A stretch of DNA of 64,000 bases. It comes from Bimuria novae-zelandiae CBS 107.79. Lineage: Eukaryota > Ascomycota > Dothideomycetes > Pleosporales > Didymosphaeriaceae. The notes beneath the pieces are model-generated. The model searched no databases and was not told the DNA's origin. It was given only the letters and a program-made list of their open reading frames with translations. The position numbers and the translations under genes were made by a program. Shown one piece after another: positions 21,235-32,857 of this stretch; the first letter of the stretch is position 1, and each line of letters starts with the position of its first letter. The DNA is taken from positions 197,936 through 261,935 of the forward strand of contig ML976661.1 of assembly GCA_010015655.1 (NCBI GenBank). Direction: 5' to 3'.

Positions 21235-22586
21235 ATGAAGCTCCTCGGTGCCGCCTTCTGTGCCGCAGCAGCCCTCCTGGCTATCGCGTCGGCCGCGCCC
21301 TCTCGCTACACGACACTCAATGCATCCACGCTGGTCCGACGCTTTGAGCCCCTGCCGCTTGCCGATGACCAGCTCTGGGATGAGGCGGTGTGCAAGGGCG
21401 GGAGGCTCGTCGGTCTCATGCTCGGTTCCGATGCAGAAGCAGGGCCGCAAATCACGGAGACCAAGAATCGGCAGCCGCCGTCAGCAAGCAGCGAGTGGCA
21501 GGGCAATCTTATACGTGCGTGATATCACTCAGTGGCTTCAAACAAAACATGCCACTGACATAAAATCTAGAGGAGATGAGTACATGGAAATGGCACAATG
21601 ATTTTGTCGAAGACGTGTACGGTGATATGGATGAGTCTTGGCACGTGCAGTCCGTCGTGGATGCCCTGAATATCAATGGGAAGCCCAAATCGCAGGGTGG
21701 CAAGATGATACCATACAAGGTGGTGCATGGGGACCCTAATGACAAGAACGTCGCCCCGGGAGATCAAAAGTATACGGTGAACGGAAAGGAGTACCGAGTA
21801 AGTGTACTCTGAAGACTTGTATTCCTCTCACAGCGTTAAACACGCCACAGTGTACCGCCGCTCAACACGCTTTTACCATAAACCCCACGGATGGCGGTAT
21901 GTACTTTTCCTACGCTCTCATCAATGCTTGTCCGCTGTCAGCATTGCGATATCATCGCGTAAAGAAAAAGCATGCGAGCTACCCGATTATTGCAACCGGC
22001 ATTGGTATTAGGTTGACTCATTCTAACGATATGACAGTTATAATCGGTCAGTTTCTAGAGAGTCCCGCCACAGCAACTGAGCGGACTTGGTATAGGAGGG
22101 GTACCCCAGACGAACTTCCCGCACTGCGGAAGCTCTCCGACATCTTCTGGGGCTATTGGAACCGCGACAACCCGAATATCGCAAACATCCGCTACTTTTG
22201 GATGATGGACATTGCGAACGAGGATACCGAGCAGCTTATCGCTCGAGTACTCAACCAGAAGGGGAAGAAATCAGCAGGTGGCCCGGCGTCACGTTTGACA
22301 TGAACAGTCCGGAGGGACAGGCCTTATTGGGTGAGTCAGCACGTGCAAACTTTGGGGAAGTTGTTATTGTTTCGTCTTTACTAACGTCGTGATAGGCTCG
22401 CCTAACGGTGCCGTCTTTGCGTGGATCTTGATCCAGCACAAAGCACAACTGGGAAACAAGTGGATATCCAAGGTGACGGCGTTTATGAACGACCAAAACC
22501 GCCCGTGGGAAGGTGCACATCTGCTATTCTACGTTGACACAGCGGCCCAGGCTGGCGATGCGAATGCCGAGGCCGGTACTCCCTGA
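21235..22586 (+). CDS. Secreted hypothetical protein, five exons, possible frameshift
   Basis: The N-terminus is a signal peptide (MKLLGAAFCAAAALLAIASA). Exons by splice signal and frame: 21235-21514, 21571-21797, 21851-21896, 22038-22330 and 22396-22586; introns are 56, 53, 141 and 65 nt with GT-AG ends. Recognisable blocks include STWKWHNDFVEDVYGD, DIFWGYWNRDNPNIANIRYF and LLGSPNGAVFAWILIQHK. I think it belongs to a lineage-limited fungal secreted family but cannot name a function. Oddity: exon 4 changes frame near 22258-22266 (an AAGGGGAAG run). Upstream the frame reads to NQKGK; downstream it must continue as SRWPGVTFDMNSPEGQALL. A one-base indel, sequencing error or recent pseudogenisation would explain it. 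Confidence 0.6.
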
Positions 22587-22796
22587 ACACCGTACCTATA
22601 CCCTTCATTTGGCGATTCATCGAGGATGATATTGAATGGCTGATTAGCAAGCCATCGTTGAGACATGATGTGGCAGGTGGAAGAATTTCGAATGATCCGG
22701 GCAATCACGGAGCTAGAGAAATTCATGTGGGCTTCACACTTTACAAAATCCTCTTGCTAGGTGCTTAGCTTTGCTAACAATCAGCTCCGTTACCTA

Positions 22797-22876
22797 TGCT
22801 GTTCCTTCATCATGCTGTTCCTCCATCATGCTGTTCCTCCATCATGCTGTTCCTCCATCATGCTGTTCCTCCATCA
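22797..22876. repeat. Minisatellite, five copies of a 16-bp unit
   Basis: The unit is TGCTGTTCCTCCATCA; the first copy has one substitution and the other four are exact. A 16-bp period does not keep a reading frame, so it is most likely non-coding. Confidence 0.9.
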
Positions 22877-22902
22877 TCTTAGCCATCAACTGTACCATCC
22901 CT

Positions 22903-23286
22903 TCAACTATTACCCCCTTCCGGCTTGGTCTCTCTTACTACCCCAGGCCTCCGGTCCTCATCCTCCGAGTCACTCTGTTCCTCCGCGTCGTGATCAGATT
23001 CGTAGTCCTCGTCCGTCTCGCCACTGCTCGATTCATCGTCCGGAGCGTAGTCGCTGTCATCTGCATCATCGCTATCATCGTCTCGTCTGTCCGGATCCGA
23101 ATCTGAAGTCGTTTGCATGCGTGTTTCGTGGTTCTCTTGTCCTTGCTCGCCGGTGGCTTTGGCTTGCTTGAGGGAGCTAGGCTGTTCACCAGGTGCATCG
23201 TTTCCGGTGCTAGTCGTCTTGCTAGCTTTCTTTCTAGCTTGTTCCCTAGGAGGTATGGGGTTTTCTGGTGCGTCTCCCCGCTGCAT
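22903..23286 (-). CDS. Hypothetical acidic low-complexity protein (127 aa)
   Basis: The frame has a Lys/Thr-rich first half and a very acidic Asp/Ser/Glu second half (DSDPDRRDDDSDDADDSDYA). Such composition occurs in nucleolar or chromatin-associated proteins but also in chance frames over CG-rich repeats. No domain, intron or upstream signal decides it. Confidence 0.33.
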   Translation of the reverse strand: MQRGDAPENPIPPREQARKKASKTTSTGNDAPGEQPSSLKQAKATGEQGQENHETRMQTTSDSDPDRRDDDSDDADDSDYAPDDESSSGETDEDYESDHDAEEQSDSEDEDRRPGVVRETKPEGGNS

Positions 23287-23788
23287 TGCACGGAAGATTC
23301 CACGGGAAATGATTATATTGCCTCGAATGGAATAATCTTGACTGAGTGGTTAGCTGGTGATGTAGAGCGCGCTTATATGGTGCTGGGTACGATTGCTTGC
23401 ATGATTGTTGATGCCAAAGTCGGTAAACTTGAAATAACACAAGTATTTGCTTTGTTTCGATGCGTCAAACCTGTTCGTCTGTACTTTGTTGTTTGTTGTG
23501 GACGAGCAGACCCTCAGCCTTCCGAGGTAACTTCACAGCCTTGCAACGCATAGCACGGGTAGTTTAAGCAAGTAAGCTAGGAACAACTTCTTTCATTGAC
23601 CATAATGAGGAACGTGAAAGCCTCAAAAGCCATCCTGTGTAGCTTCTCGTATCAGAAAATTCTTCCCTACAAACAAAAGTAGATGTCGGCTCCGCCACGT
23701 GATGCCACTATTGCAGATATGCACATCGTAATGCAATGCCCCCCAATCATAAGTATCGTAAATCTCGTATCACGTCTGATGGCCCTTC
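23287..23788. other. Intergenic stretch downstream of ADE4
   Basis: No gene supported. It holds the 3' flank of ADE4. Confidence 0.4.
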
Positions 23789-25720
23789 CTAAGGGTGATC
23801 GTTCAGGTTGTGAAGACTGATGTCCTGGCTAGAACTGACGCGGATGTCGTCCATACTCGGCCTACCACTAGCGTCCGCAGTGGCATTTCCATTCCCATTA
23901 GCCAAGCTAACACGGTTCAGCGGGCCCCAATCAGGACTTCCATTGTCAGCCGGAATAACGTTGCCATGCTGATCAACCTCCTGCGTGTAAGATTAGCAAA
24001 GTTCTGGCGCACATAGTACTTTTCAGTCACGACTTACAACACCCTTCGCAGCCATGCGGATCTGCTTTTGGTCTGCTACACCGTGCATTACGGCTTCGCG
24101 AGCCTTCTCCATAACCTTCTTCTTCTTGCTTTCTCCCCGAATCTGCTCCAGATGCTCGAAGTAGCCATCGTCGACTGGGGTGACGTACTTTCCACAAAAG
24201 ACTCCCACTTCAAACTTCTGCTCAGCGGGGTTTCGCGGTGACAAGGACGCACAGGCGCGTACAAGGTCGTCCAGATTCTGGTAGATGACATCGTCCGCAC
24301 CAATGTGCTTGGCTATAGCAGTCGAGTCTCTGTGATGAGCGATGAGCTCTGAAGATGACGCAAGGTCGATACCGTAGATATGGGCGTAGGTGATGGGAGG
24401 TGCGCAGGAGGCGAAGTAGACTTTCTTTGCTCCAGCTTCTCGTGTCATCAGGACAATCTCGCGCGATGTGGTTCCGCGGACAATGGAGTCATCGACCAAC
24501 AGCACATTCTTGTCCCTGAACTTCTTGGGCATAGGGTTCAGTTTCGCCCGAACACCCTTTTGGCGAAGCTTCTGGGACGGCATGATGAAGGTGCGGAAGA
24601 TGTAGCGGTTCTTGACGAAGCCTTGAACGTAGGGCTTGTCAAGTGCTTCGGCGACACATATTGCGGAAGTTATGCTCGTCTCCGGAATAGGCATCACGAC
24701 GTCGATCTCGGCCAGCTTCTCCGGACCAAGCTGCTTCTTGATGGTCTCGGCTAGCGTAAACCCCATGTTGCGGCGGCTCTCATCCACATCGATTCCGTCG
24801 ATGACACTGTCGGGCCGCGCAAAGTAGACGTACTCGAAGATGTCCGGTGTGTATTTCAAGAGCGGGTGGACCTGTGCGAACACGGGCTCCTGGCCCTTTT
24901 CGATGAAGACGGCCTGGCCAGGCAGAATGTCTTGGAAGTCCCTGTAACCACACTGAACCAAGGCTACGCTTTCCGAGGCCATCATGTAGTCCTTGCCCGT
25001 ACCGCACTCCGAGGGCTTAGACCCGAGGACCAAGGGACGGATGCCGTAGGGGTCGCGGAAGCCGATCAAGCCGAAGCCTGTGAAGCGGTTAGACGATATA
25101 CCGGGTTCTGGTATGATGGGGGTGCAGTACCTGCAAGCATGGCCACACATGCCCATCCGCCCACGCAGCGCTTGTACATGCGTTCCAGGGCGGCAAAGCA
25201 GTCGTTGGGGTTGATGCGCGCCTTGCCCGTCTCGTTGAGCTCGTTTGCGAAGATGTTCAGCATCAGCTCGCTGTCGCTCTCCGTGTTGATGTGCCTGTGC
25301 GCCTCCTTGTCCAGATGCTCGCGGAGCTTCGGCGCGTTGATGAGGTTGCCGTTGTGGCTCATGGAGATGCCGTACGGGCTGTTGACGTAGAAAGGCTGGG
25401 CTTCCGAATTTGCGCTGCTGCCCGCGGTGGGGTACCGCAGGTGCCCGAGGCCCATGAAGCCTGGTAGGTCGGCAACACGTGCGCCGTCCTGGAAAACGCG
25501 CGAGGCCATGCCGTTGCCCTTGCACTGGTGGAAGCGGCCCCGGTGGTCGCCGCTCACGATGCCCGCCGCATCTTGGCCGCGGTGTTGCAGCAGGTACAGC
25601 GCCTCGTGGACCTCGCTGGCGGCGTGTATGGATTTCCTTCTCGGCTTAGCACGGCTCAGTGGAGGAGTGGGTGGTGTTGTCTTACGGATCCGCATGGATC
25701 ACGGCAATGATGCCACACAT
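23789..25720 (-). CDS. ADE4: Amidophosphoribosyltransferase (glutamine PRPP amidotransferase), first step of purine synthesis
   Basis: Catalyses PRPP + glutamine to 5-phosphoribosylamine in the cytosol. Four exons: 25686-25720, 25131-25636, 24038-25077 and 23789-23980, with introns of 49, 53 and 57 nt; total 590 aa. The tiny first exon encodes [11 protein letters not shown], giving the N-terminal nucleophile Cys2 of class II glutamine amidotransferases. The glutaminase domain shows [24 protein letters not shown] and SHNGNLIN; the transferase domain has the PRPP loop [18 protein letters not shown]. The final exon encodes the polar C-terminal tail ending near [11 protein letters not shown]; without it the frame would stop early at 24023. 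It appears complete. Confidence 0.93.
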
Positions 25721-26653
25721 GGTAGCTTATGGATGTGGATATGGTTCCTGTGTGAGTCTGGAGAAGAACGGATTAGCCGTTATCGGGCAACAGAGGTTGG
25801 GTTGAATAATAGTGGGGAGCCTCAGTCAGGAAGTCTTTGGGCGCTCATGTCCTGAGATCGCAAGTCTAACATCTTTAAAATAACGACGAGATCATCATAG
25901 TGAGGGAATGTGGTTTGCAGTATAGTAATACTCACCTACGGAATGTGTTGGTTCAGGCGTCGGTGAAGGTGGGGTGCACAGAGGAAGCGTAGGTAGCCAG
26001 GGCAGGCGATCAGTACGGCGGCGCGAGATCCATCTGAGCTAGTATTGGAGGCGGTAACTGGGCTCGTGGAGGCGATGGGTTTGTCTCCCACACTGACAAA
26101 TGGGCCGCGCATAGTTGTTCCTGGGTTTTTGTCCTTTTTTTTTCGCGACAGGAAACTTTTCCTCCGGTACCGCCGGCCTTGGCAACGCCCCTCCACGTGC
26201 GCCGTCCCTCCATTCGCTCGCCGCCATCCGCCTGCAGAGCACTTGCATCTCATCCATTGGATGCTTCTGTCGTAGTTTGGAACCTTTTTTATGCAGCCTG
26301 ACCTGTGACGAAACATATGCGCATCCGCTGCGCAACGACACCCGGCGCCGACTTTGCCGAGCACCTCGCCATCGCTCAGGACCGAGCATTGCTTCGTATA
26401 AGGAATGGCATTCCGTTTCATTGCCTTCGAGCACCATCACCGGCACACATACTTGAAGCAAGAAGTGGTGTTCGTTTGCTCCGGTCTTACGAACTCACAG
26501 CCCCTGGGCATCCTCGCTCTTGCCTAAAGCTGAAAGCTGGCTATACAAGACTACGTTCGTAATCAATTTTTAGCTATTGTATAGTCTATCCTAGGGTTAC
26601 TTATCACTTTAGACAAGCAATAGACTGCAGACCCTATTAGCCCACTTCTACCT
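25721..26653. other. Intergenic stretch upstream of ADE4
   Basis: Overlapping frames of up to 161 aa on the minus strand have biased composition and no recognisable domain, so no gene is called. The ADE4 promoter should lie here. Confidence 0.4.
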
Positions 26654-27385
26654 TTACGCGAGAGTCTCGGCCGACAGCAGTTCTAGATATTGAGATACAA
26701 CATCCACAACCATCTCCTCGAAACCTTTGAACTTCATATCCAGCATTGCTTCTGTTGCACTTGCATTCCACACTACTGCTTCGCTAGGCTGCTCTCCAGG
26801 CAGGAGCAAACCTCGCTCGAACGCTTCTGGAAAATGCTTCCGCGCAATAGGTACGGCGTCGTTGTATTGCATGGGTACAGAGACCCCGAGGTTGCAGTTT
26901 TCTTTGATATCTTCATCGAGCGCTCTAACATGGGATTCTGGACCGTATGATTCACCTTCTCGGTTTGTATACGGCATTGTGGCCATGATGGAGGACGTAA
27001 AAATGATGCGTTTCAGCGTCGGAGTCTTCAGCGCTGCCTCAAGTAGACTGTCGCTTCCGCGGACAGCCGGCTCGTAAATGTCGATCTCCGGATCGAGCGT
27101 TGGTAAAAGCAACGGCCAAGCGATGTGCATGATAAAGGTAATCCCCTCCAGAGCATCGTCCCACGCATTGAGAGCAGAGAAATCGGGTATATCGGTGCAC
27201 TCCAGACGTCCATCGGCAATAAAGTGTCGCAGCAGCGGATGCCTAGCTTGTGTTTCGAATCTTTTGGTCGACCGGACGACGGCTCGCGCAGCGTAACCGG
27301 CCTCGAGGACGTCGACAAGAACCCGAAATCCGATCAATCCCGTCACACCGGTGACAAGTACCTTGCCTCGGCTCATTTCGATCAT
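26654..27385 (-). pseudogene. NAD-dependent epimerase/dehydratase-like (extended SDR), internally deleted
   Basis: The Rossmann N-terminus is clear (VLVTGVTGLIG dinucleotide motif, then RAVVRSTKRF) and is followed by FIMHIAWPL and LKRIIFTSSIMATM. The C-terminus is also typical (DAVPIARKHFPEAF, MKFKGFEEMVVDVVSQY). The protein is only about 243 aa (start at 27385 or 27376) instead of the usual about 330-340: the central part with the catalytic YxxxK motif and the substrate-binding region is gone, with DEDIKENCNLG joined directly to VPMQYNDAVPIARKH in frame. An in-frame deletion, or an undetected intron-exon arrangement, would explain this; activity is unlikely. It is the left-most member of the metabolic gene group. 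Confidence 0.65.
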
Positions 27386-27728
27386 GATGCAAAGGTAGTC
27401 CGAGATATATGAGAAAGAACTAAGCCTGTGAGTGTACAACTTTCGATCGATGTCAAATGCAAGAAGCTCCAGAGGTAATATGAAAGTCCGAACAGGCTAC
27501 GAGAACCGTGCATCACCTCTAATTTATACAGAAAAACTGCGCCGCCCCGCATTCCGGCCCTAACAGGCAAACGTCGGTTGCGGACCGGCTCTGCGACTCC
27601 ATATCCTGGCACGCGTGGCTTTCAACCTTCGCATCGCCCTCACGTTCACCTCCTCAATGCAGAGTGTCGGCACCCGTTCCGGGCACCAATTCCGGACGAA
27701 TACAGGTCTCTTTTAACTAACTATATAG

Positions 27729-29105
27729 CTAATCTCCCCAGGGCCTATAAATATTGTCTGGAGCCTTTGTCACATCCGATCGAACTTCTGCCGTCCTATC
27801 TACGAAAATGCCGTTCCAAGGAGACGCAACCTTGCTACCACTCTGGTGAAGGTCTAGATTCGCAAGCACAATGCTCTCTTCTTCCGCCCCAGCGTCCAAG
27901 ATGCGCGAAACAAACTCGGAATCCTTCATTCTCCCGAACTTACTCCAAGACTTATCCATCTTTGATTTGGGGGAAGATACACCTTTCTCATGTGATGGGT
28001 ATTGAGCCTGTTCGACATGATTCCACCGATCTCGGATGAATCTAGGTAGTTGGCCGTAAAGCGGCTTCAGACAAACGAGACATGCGGCGCAGAAGTACAT
28101 CCCAGCTTCTACCACCGTCCACACAAGTAGTAGTGCACTCGTCCCTACAGCAGTCAGACATGGTGCATACCGGCATAAAGCGCTAGGGTAACTTACATGT
28201 AGGATCTGGTGGGTCCGTTTTCAGTGCAATGAAGAACTCCGCTGCTCTCGTGCAAGATGCTACTAGGCCACTATATGGAGATGGGTCAGGGTCCATAATT
28301 TCAAGCATGACCGAGATACTTACACGCTACCTGTCAAGCAAACAAACCAGATGCCAAACTTTTTAGCCTGGGTCACTTTCAAAGTGAAGATAGTTGGAAG
28401 CGGAATTATTAGTATCGCTATATCCGCTACGATGTTTGGAAAGTTTGACAATTTCCACCACAGCGTAACGTTGAAGCAACGCCCTTCAATGGACTTATTC
28501 CAGATAAACTCAAGTGGCATGCATTCGAGATTGGCCGTTATGAGGAATGCCAAACAGTTGCCGACAAGATATGCCACCACTGCCCAGCACAGCCGTCTTG
28601 TATTTCGGGACGTGAATATGCGAAGATACAGCATTACGACCGAGACTCGGGGGAGGGTGTGGGAAGTAGTGTAGAACTAGTCCATAATATATATGCGCAA
28701 GTTCCAGACCTCCAATTTGTGTGGGTCTTCGGCGAGTACGACCGGCAAGTGGCGCCCTATACCAGCCCGCGGGATGGCGACTACGTTATCGTCAGCTGCT
28801 GCTATTTGTACAATTATGTTTTCGGAAGACTCACCATAAAGTAGGATGCAGAGCCCAAGGAAGAAAATATAAGACGGAATGAGGAGTACATCGTCCCAAC
28901 CACGCTCTGCTCGCGTAAGATTACGAGCATAGAGACGAAATCACAGTAGCACTGTTCCTAAAATGAGCATGGTAGTAATTGCAGCATATACATGGCTCGA
29001 GGTGTTACCTTCAACATATCCTGAAGGATATTCCGATGTAAGCGTTTTGTCCGCCAGGGTAGCTGGTGGGAATCCTCCCTTAGACAGAAAATGTGTTTCC
29101 GTCAT
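27729..29105 (-). pseudogene. Rhodopsin-domain (PTH11-like) fungal integral membrane protein with two premature stops
   Basis: Exons 28835-29105, 28324-28756, 28197-28270 and 27729-28144 join in frame with GT-AG introns of 78, 53 and 52 nt; 398 codons including stop. Seven-helix rhodopsin-like features are plain: RAERGWDDVLLIPSYIFFLG, VVMLYLRIF, CWAVVAYLVGNCLAFLI, LECMPLEFIWN, NIVADIAILIIPLPTIF, SCTRAAEFFIALKTDP, then a polar cytosolic tail. TGA at 28941-28943 (first exon, in helix 1) and TAG at 28677-28679 (exon 2) interrupt an otherwise clean frame. Both fit C-to-T changes (CGA to TGA, CAG to TAG). This family is often found next to secondary-metabolite genes. Confidence 0.72.
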
Positions 29106-30098
29106 GATGGGATATACGGGAAAGAGCCAAGAAAAAGTGTTCTCGGTTGTTTAAGCTCAGCTGCAGAAAATTGAATGTGTGAATTCTGTTTTGGGGGGGC
29201 GGGTGGTGAATACGAAGCCTTGTCTTTGGAAGTTGGAGCCAGCCTCGCCACATGATTTCGAAAGCTCATATTACGACTCAACCTCACAGTCCCATTCAAA
29301 GGCTGCTGCATAGAAGCTCGGTTCAATGGCCATCTCTGTCTCGGTCACCGAAACACGTTTGGAATTGTGTGTTCTGCCGGAGATCAGATTTGGTATATGC
29401 CACGAGCCAACGTTCAGAACCGGTGTGACTGTCGTTGGCTTTCTCGGCTTTGACCTAGAACCGGTGTAAAGGTACGAGCGTTTGTGGAAAACAGGCTCAT
29501 AGAATCCGACGGGCTGGTCCGTAGTCAGAAAGCACCAAATCGTTGTGAGCGCAATGTAAAGTTCGTGGATATACGTAATGGCGTAGTCCATGCATTGAGT
29601 CTTAGTCGCTCGAGTTAAACTGCGGCGTAGTAGGTGTGGGAACCTCGCTTTCAATAGGTTGTCTTGGAGTTCGCTTTGTAGATCGTCAATGTAAGATACT
29701 GCATCCTTTTACGCTTTGGGCCTACCCCTTCACTACCTTTGGCTTGCTTCACAATAATATAACTCAGGTAAACATCGTTATATCCGGATGGATAATCTTA
29801 CCTGCAGGTAGCTGCACTCTCTACTACGCCGCGCTTATGCATAACGCCTATGGCGTTTCGGCTCGCCTTCGTATTTAGCCGTTCCCTCTTGATAAAGCTT
29901 TTCAAGGGTCTCAAGCATTTTTGGGACCTAGCACGTCGGGCTGGTGGTGTACCAGGTTCGCGCCGCCCCGAGAACTGCCCGAGAGGAATTCAGGGACTCT
30001 GAAAGTCCCACTCCGAGACTGTTCAACTGTGAGCTCATTCCAGCTTGCTACCTGCTCTACCATATTCTAAATAATCATTTCTTCACTGAAACCCACAG
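29106..30098. other. Intergenic stretch with unassigned minus-strand frame
   Basis: A minus-strand frame at 29271-29654 (127 aa, containing QPVGFYEPVFHKRSYLY and ending FYAAAFEWDCEVES) may be a remnant of a gene I do not recognise. Nothing else is seen. The first exon of the MFS gene should lie near 29900-30050 but could not be defined. Confidence 0.3.
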
Positions 30099-31674
30099 AG
30101 CCCGAACAAGAGAAGCCGTCAGTCGAGCGAAGCCTGGGGGCTCCTTCATCTGAAATTCAACAAGCGGTTCCGCCTCCACCACCGGATGGTGGACTACGAG
30201 CGTGGATGCAATGTTTAGCTGGCTTTGGTATCTTCTTCAACACCTGGGGATTGCTGAATTCCTTCGGTAAGCATCTCCAGCAACTGCTTCAATAGCCGTA
30301 CTCACGATAGAAAGGTGTTTTCCAAGCTTTCTACGAGCGTGACTTCCTATCCTCGTCTAATTCCAGTCAGATTTCTTGGATTGGAACTGTTCAATCATCT
30401 TTTATAATGCTGGGGTCAGTGTACTCGGGACCACTGTATAACTGGGGATACCTGAAGGCGCTCATCTTGATCGGAAGCTTCTTGCTTGTCTTTGGAATGT
30501 TTATGACTAGTCTTTGTGATAAATACTGGCAGACTCTACTAGATCAAGGTTTGTTGATGGGACTTGGAACTGGCTGCTTGTTCACTCCCACTACTGGTGT
30601 TGTGGCATCTTATTTCGCGAAACGGCGTGGCCTCGCTATGGGCATTGTCTCTACAGGAAGTACTATAGGTAAGTGTGACGGTTAAATACATTCTACTCCA
30701 ACAGGAGCAGAAGGTTAGCCTTTTGCTCCGCGACAGTAAGTGAATGACACGCTTCACAAGCTTTTACTTATCACAATGCAGGTGGAATTATCTACCCCGT
30801 CATGTTCCATAAACTGGCGCAAACCGTTGGCTTTGGCTGGGCGACTCGTGCCATTGCCTTCATTATGCTGGCTTTGACAGCACTCCCCATTACTGCAATG
30901 GAAATGCGCCTCAAACCTCCTACTATCCGCAGAGTATTCGACATATCTGCATGGAAAGAACCACACTACTACACCTTCTACGCAATGGCACTGTTCGTGG
31001 GATACATGGGGATGTACATCCCTTTCTTCTATATACAGGTCTATTGTTTAGAGAACTCTATAATGACAGAGGATCTGGGATTCTACCTCCTTCCAATCAT
31101 GAACGCCTCCGGCTTCTTTGGGCGGCTTGTAAGTTGAAACCTCCAAATGTTGGGTATATTTTGCACAAGCTGAAACTTCTAGGCTCTTGGTCACCTCGCA
31201 GATCGAATCGGTCCCCTGAATGCCTTTATTCTCTCTAGCGGCGCCTGTGGAGTATTGGTATTTGGATGGATTGGTATAGAGAGTGAGGCAACCATCATGA
31301 TGTTCTGTCTTCTCTACGGGTTTTTTAGCTCTGGTCTTATAACACTGCCTGCTACGGTTGTCACTGTCAACCTATGCCCGGATATTCGTCAATACGGAGT
31401 ACGACTAACCATGCAACTGGTGCCTTCGGCTATCGGACTTCTCATAGGAAATCCCATTGCAGGAGCAATCCTAAAAGACGGATGGTTAGGTCTACAGGTA
31501 TTCGCAGCTGCAACTATCATCGGGTGTACGGCTCTCAGTATCGCCTCTAGAGTCGCAAAAGCTGGTTGGGGGCTTATGTCTCGGGTTTCAGTTGTCGCAA
31601 TCAGCAGGGGTATTAGACCACGAATTCACACTTGCGTCGCTGATCAGTGGGATGGCAACTATCCCCAGGTATAG
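30099..31674 (+). CDS. MFS transporter, monocarboxylate-porter-like; start exon unresolved
   Basis: Coding segments 30099-30266, 30315-30668, 30782-31128 and 31183-31674 join in frame, with introns of 48, 113 and 54 nt. The sequence is a typical fungal MCT-type MFS protein: a Pro-rich cytosolic start leading to PPPPDGGLRAWMQCLAGF, SQISWIGTVQSSFIMLGSVY, GLGTGCLFTPTTGVVASYF, KRRGLAMGIVSTGSTIGG, FYLLPIMNASGFFGRL and LGHLADRIGPLNAF. About 12 membrane segments are inferred. Upstream of 30099 the frame meets a stop at 30068 without an ATG, so a short first exon is missing from this model or the start is lost. It is probably the exporter of the neighbouring biosynthetic genes. Confidence 0.78.
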
Positions 31675-32100
31675 AATCTAGCTGGATGATTCAGTATGTA
31701 TGGAGGATATCACTGCGTTCTTGCTTATAGTATGGTTCAGAATAAGGCTGGAGTAAATTTTCATTTGTATGACGTCGCTAGTCCTGCAAAATGTTGCTTT
31801 CCAAATAGTTACCTTTCCATGCGTTCATATCATATAGGTACCGTAAATAGAGCGCCTGGTTTCACACCAGTGCGCAATCGTCCGAAAATAATACTAGTGA
31901 TTCATACAGTCGAACTACTAGATGCCATGTAAGCCTCATTAAACCTCGCAGTCTTGACTCTGCCGAAGATTCCCGATTTTACCGAAGAATTTAGGTTCGT
32001 CTGGACCGGTTCTCAACTTCGCCTCTCGCTTCAGGTTCATAAGCAGCGCTCCCCTTCCGACCCCACAACGCCTATACATCGAAACACTATTTGCGCAGTC
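31675..32100. other. Presumed promoter of the ammonia-lyase gene
   Basis: No gene seen. An in-frame upstream extension of the lyase frame to 31954 exists but has no family resemblance. Confidence 0.4.
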
Positions 32101-32448
32101 ATGAGCAATTTCAAATCAATCTCGAGCATCTCAAAATTCCATTGGGAGCGCCATCTGTCCATGCTCCGTAATGCAGGAATTACCGCGCAGCTTAACGGAG
32201 ACAGTTTAACGCTCTTAGAAATAGTCGTGATTGCAAGGTCATTCGAGCTCATTTGCCGTTTCAGAGCCGTCCTTTTGGCAGCAATGACTTGAGTATGTGG
32301 TTAACGGAGTCGCCCAGGCACGGCGCGAGCGCCGAAATTGAGACCAAAGCTTATGAGCGCCTCGAAACAAGCCTCCTCGCCTTCGGGATCCGACTGGAAG
32401 CTGACGACGTCATTTACGGTATTTTACTCGGAGTTGCGTATATTGGAT

Positions 32449-32742
32449 TGTGAGGTTTGATGTTTGCCACTGAGCTGATGGCTTGTTTTCCTTTTGTTTG
32501 TTTTTGATGTTTGCCACCGAGCTGATGGCTTATTTTCCTTTTGTTTGCTGTTTGCCAGTTATCTAGGATGTTTGCGCCTGGGTATATAGGAGATAGCTTA
32601 CNNNNNNNNNNCCACCGAGCTGATGGCTTATTTTCCTTTTGTTTGCTGTTTGCCAGTTATCTAGGATGTTTGCGCCTGGGTATATAGGAGATAGCTTACC
32701 TCTAGTGGCAGAGGGGGATATACAGGAGTTATTTAGTCCACA
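32449..32742 (+). repeat. Copia element 2, 5' LTR with assembly artefact
   Basis: Starts TGTGAGG and ends TCCACA. The segment 32514-32601 before the Ns is repeated from 32612 onward, so the assembler placed two overlapping LTR reads side by side around the gap. Removing 98 bp restores 196 bp. Confidence 0.85.
32602..32611. other. Assembly gap of 10 N
   Basis: Ten unknown bases inside the LTR of Copia element 2, flanked by duplicated sequence; a scaffold join rather than biology. Confidence 0.95.
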
Positions 32743-32752
32743 GTTATGAGCC
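32743..32752 (+). promoter_or_regulatory. Primer-binding site of Copia element 2
   Basis: GTTATGAGCC directly follows the 5' LTR, complementary to the initiator tRNA-Met anticodon arm, identical to element 1. Confidence 0.6.
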
Positions 32753-32857
32753 CGGCATAGTGTTTTGTCGGGCAACTCAGCTATTGCAGTCAGTGATCGC
32801 TCTTAGTCGTCTGATCTTTCACACATACCATTTGTTTGCCCTCTCCATACAATCACG

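Noticed and set aside
24023..24037. Stop at 24023 as the end of ADE4
   Set aside because: It lies inside a GTAAGT...CTAAT...CAG intron; the next exon continues the frame with a typical C-terminal tail.
25936..26461. Minus-strand frames of 140-161 aa upstream of ADE4
   Set aside because: Arg/Lys/Cys-biased translation with no family resemblance, located in the expected promoter.
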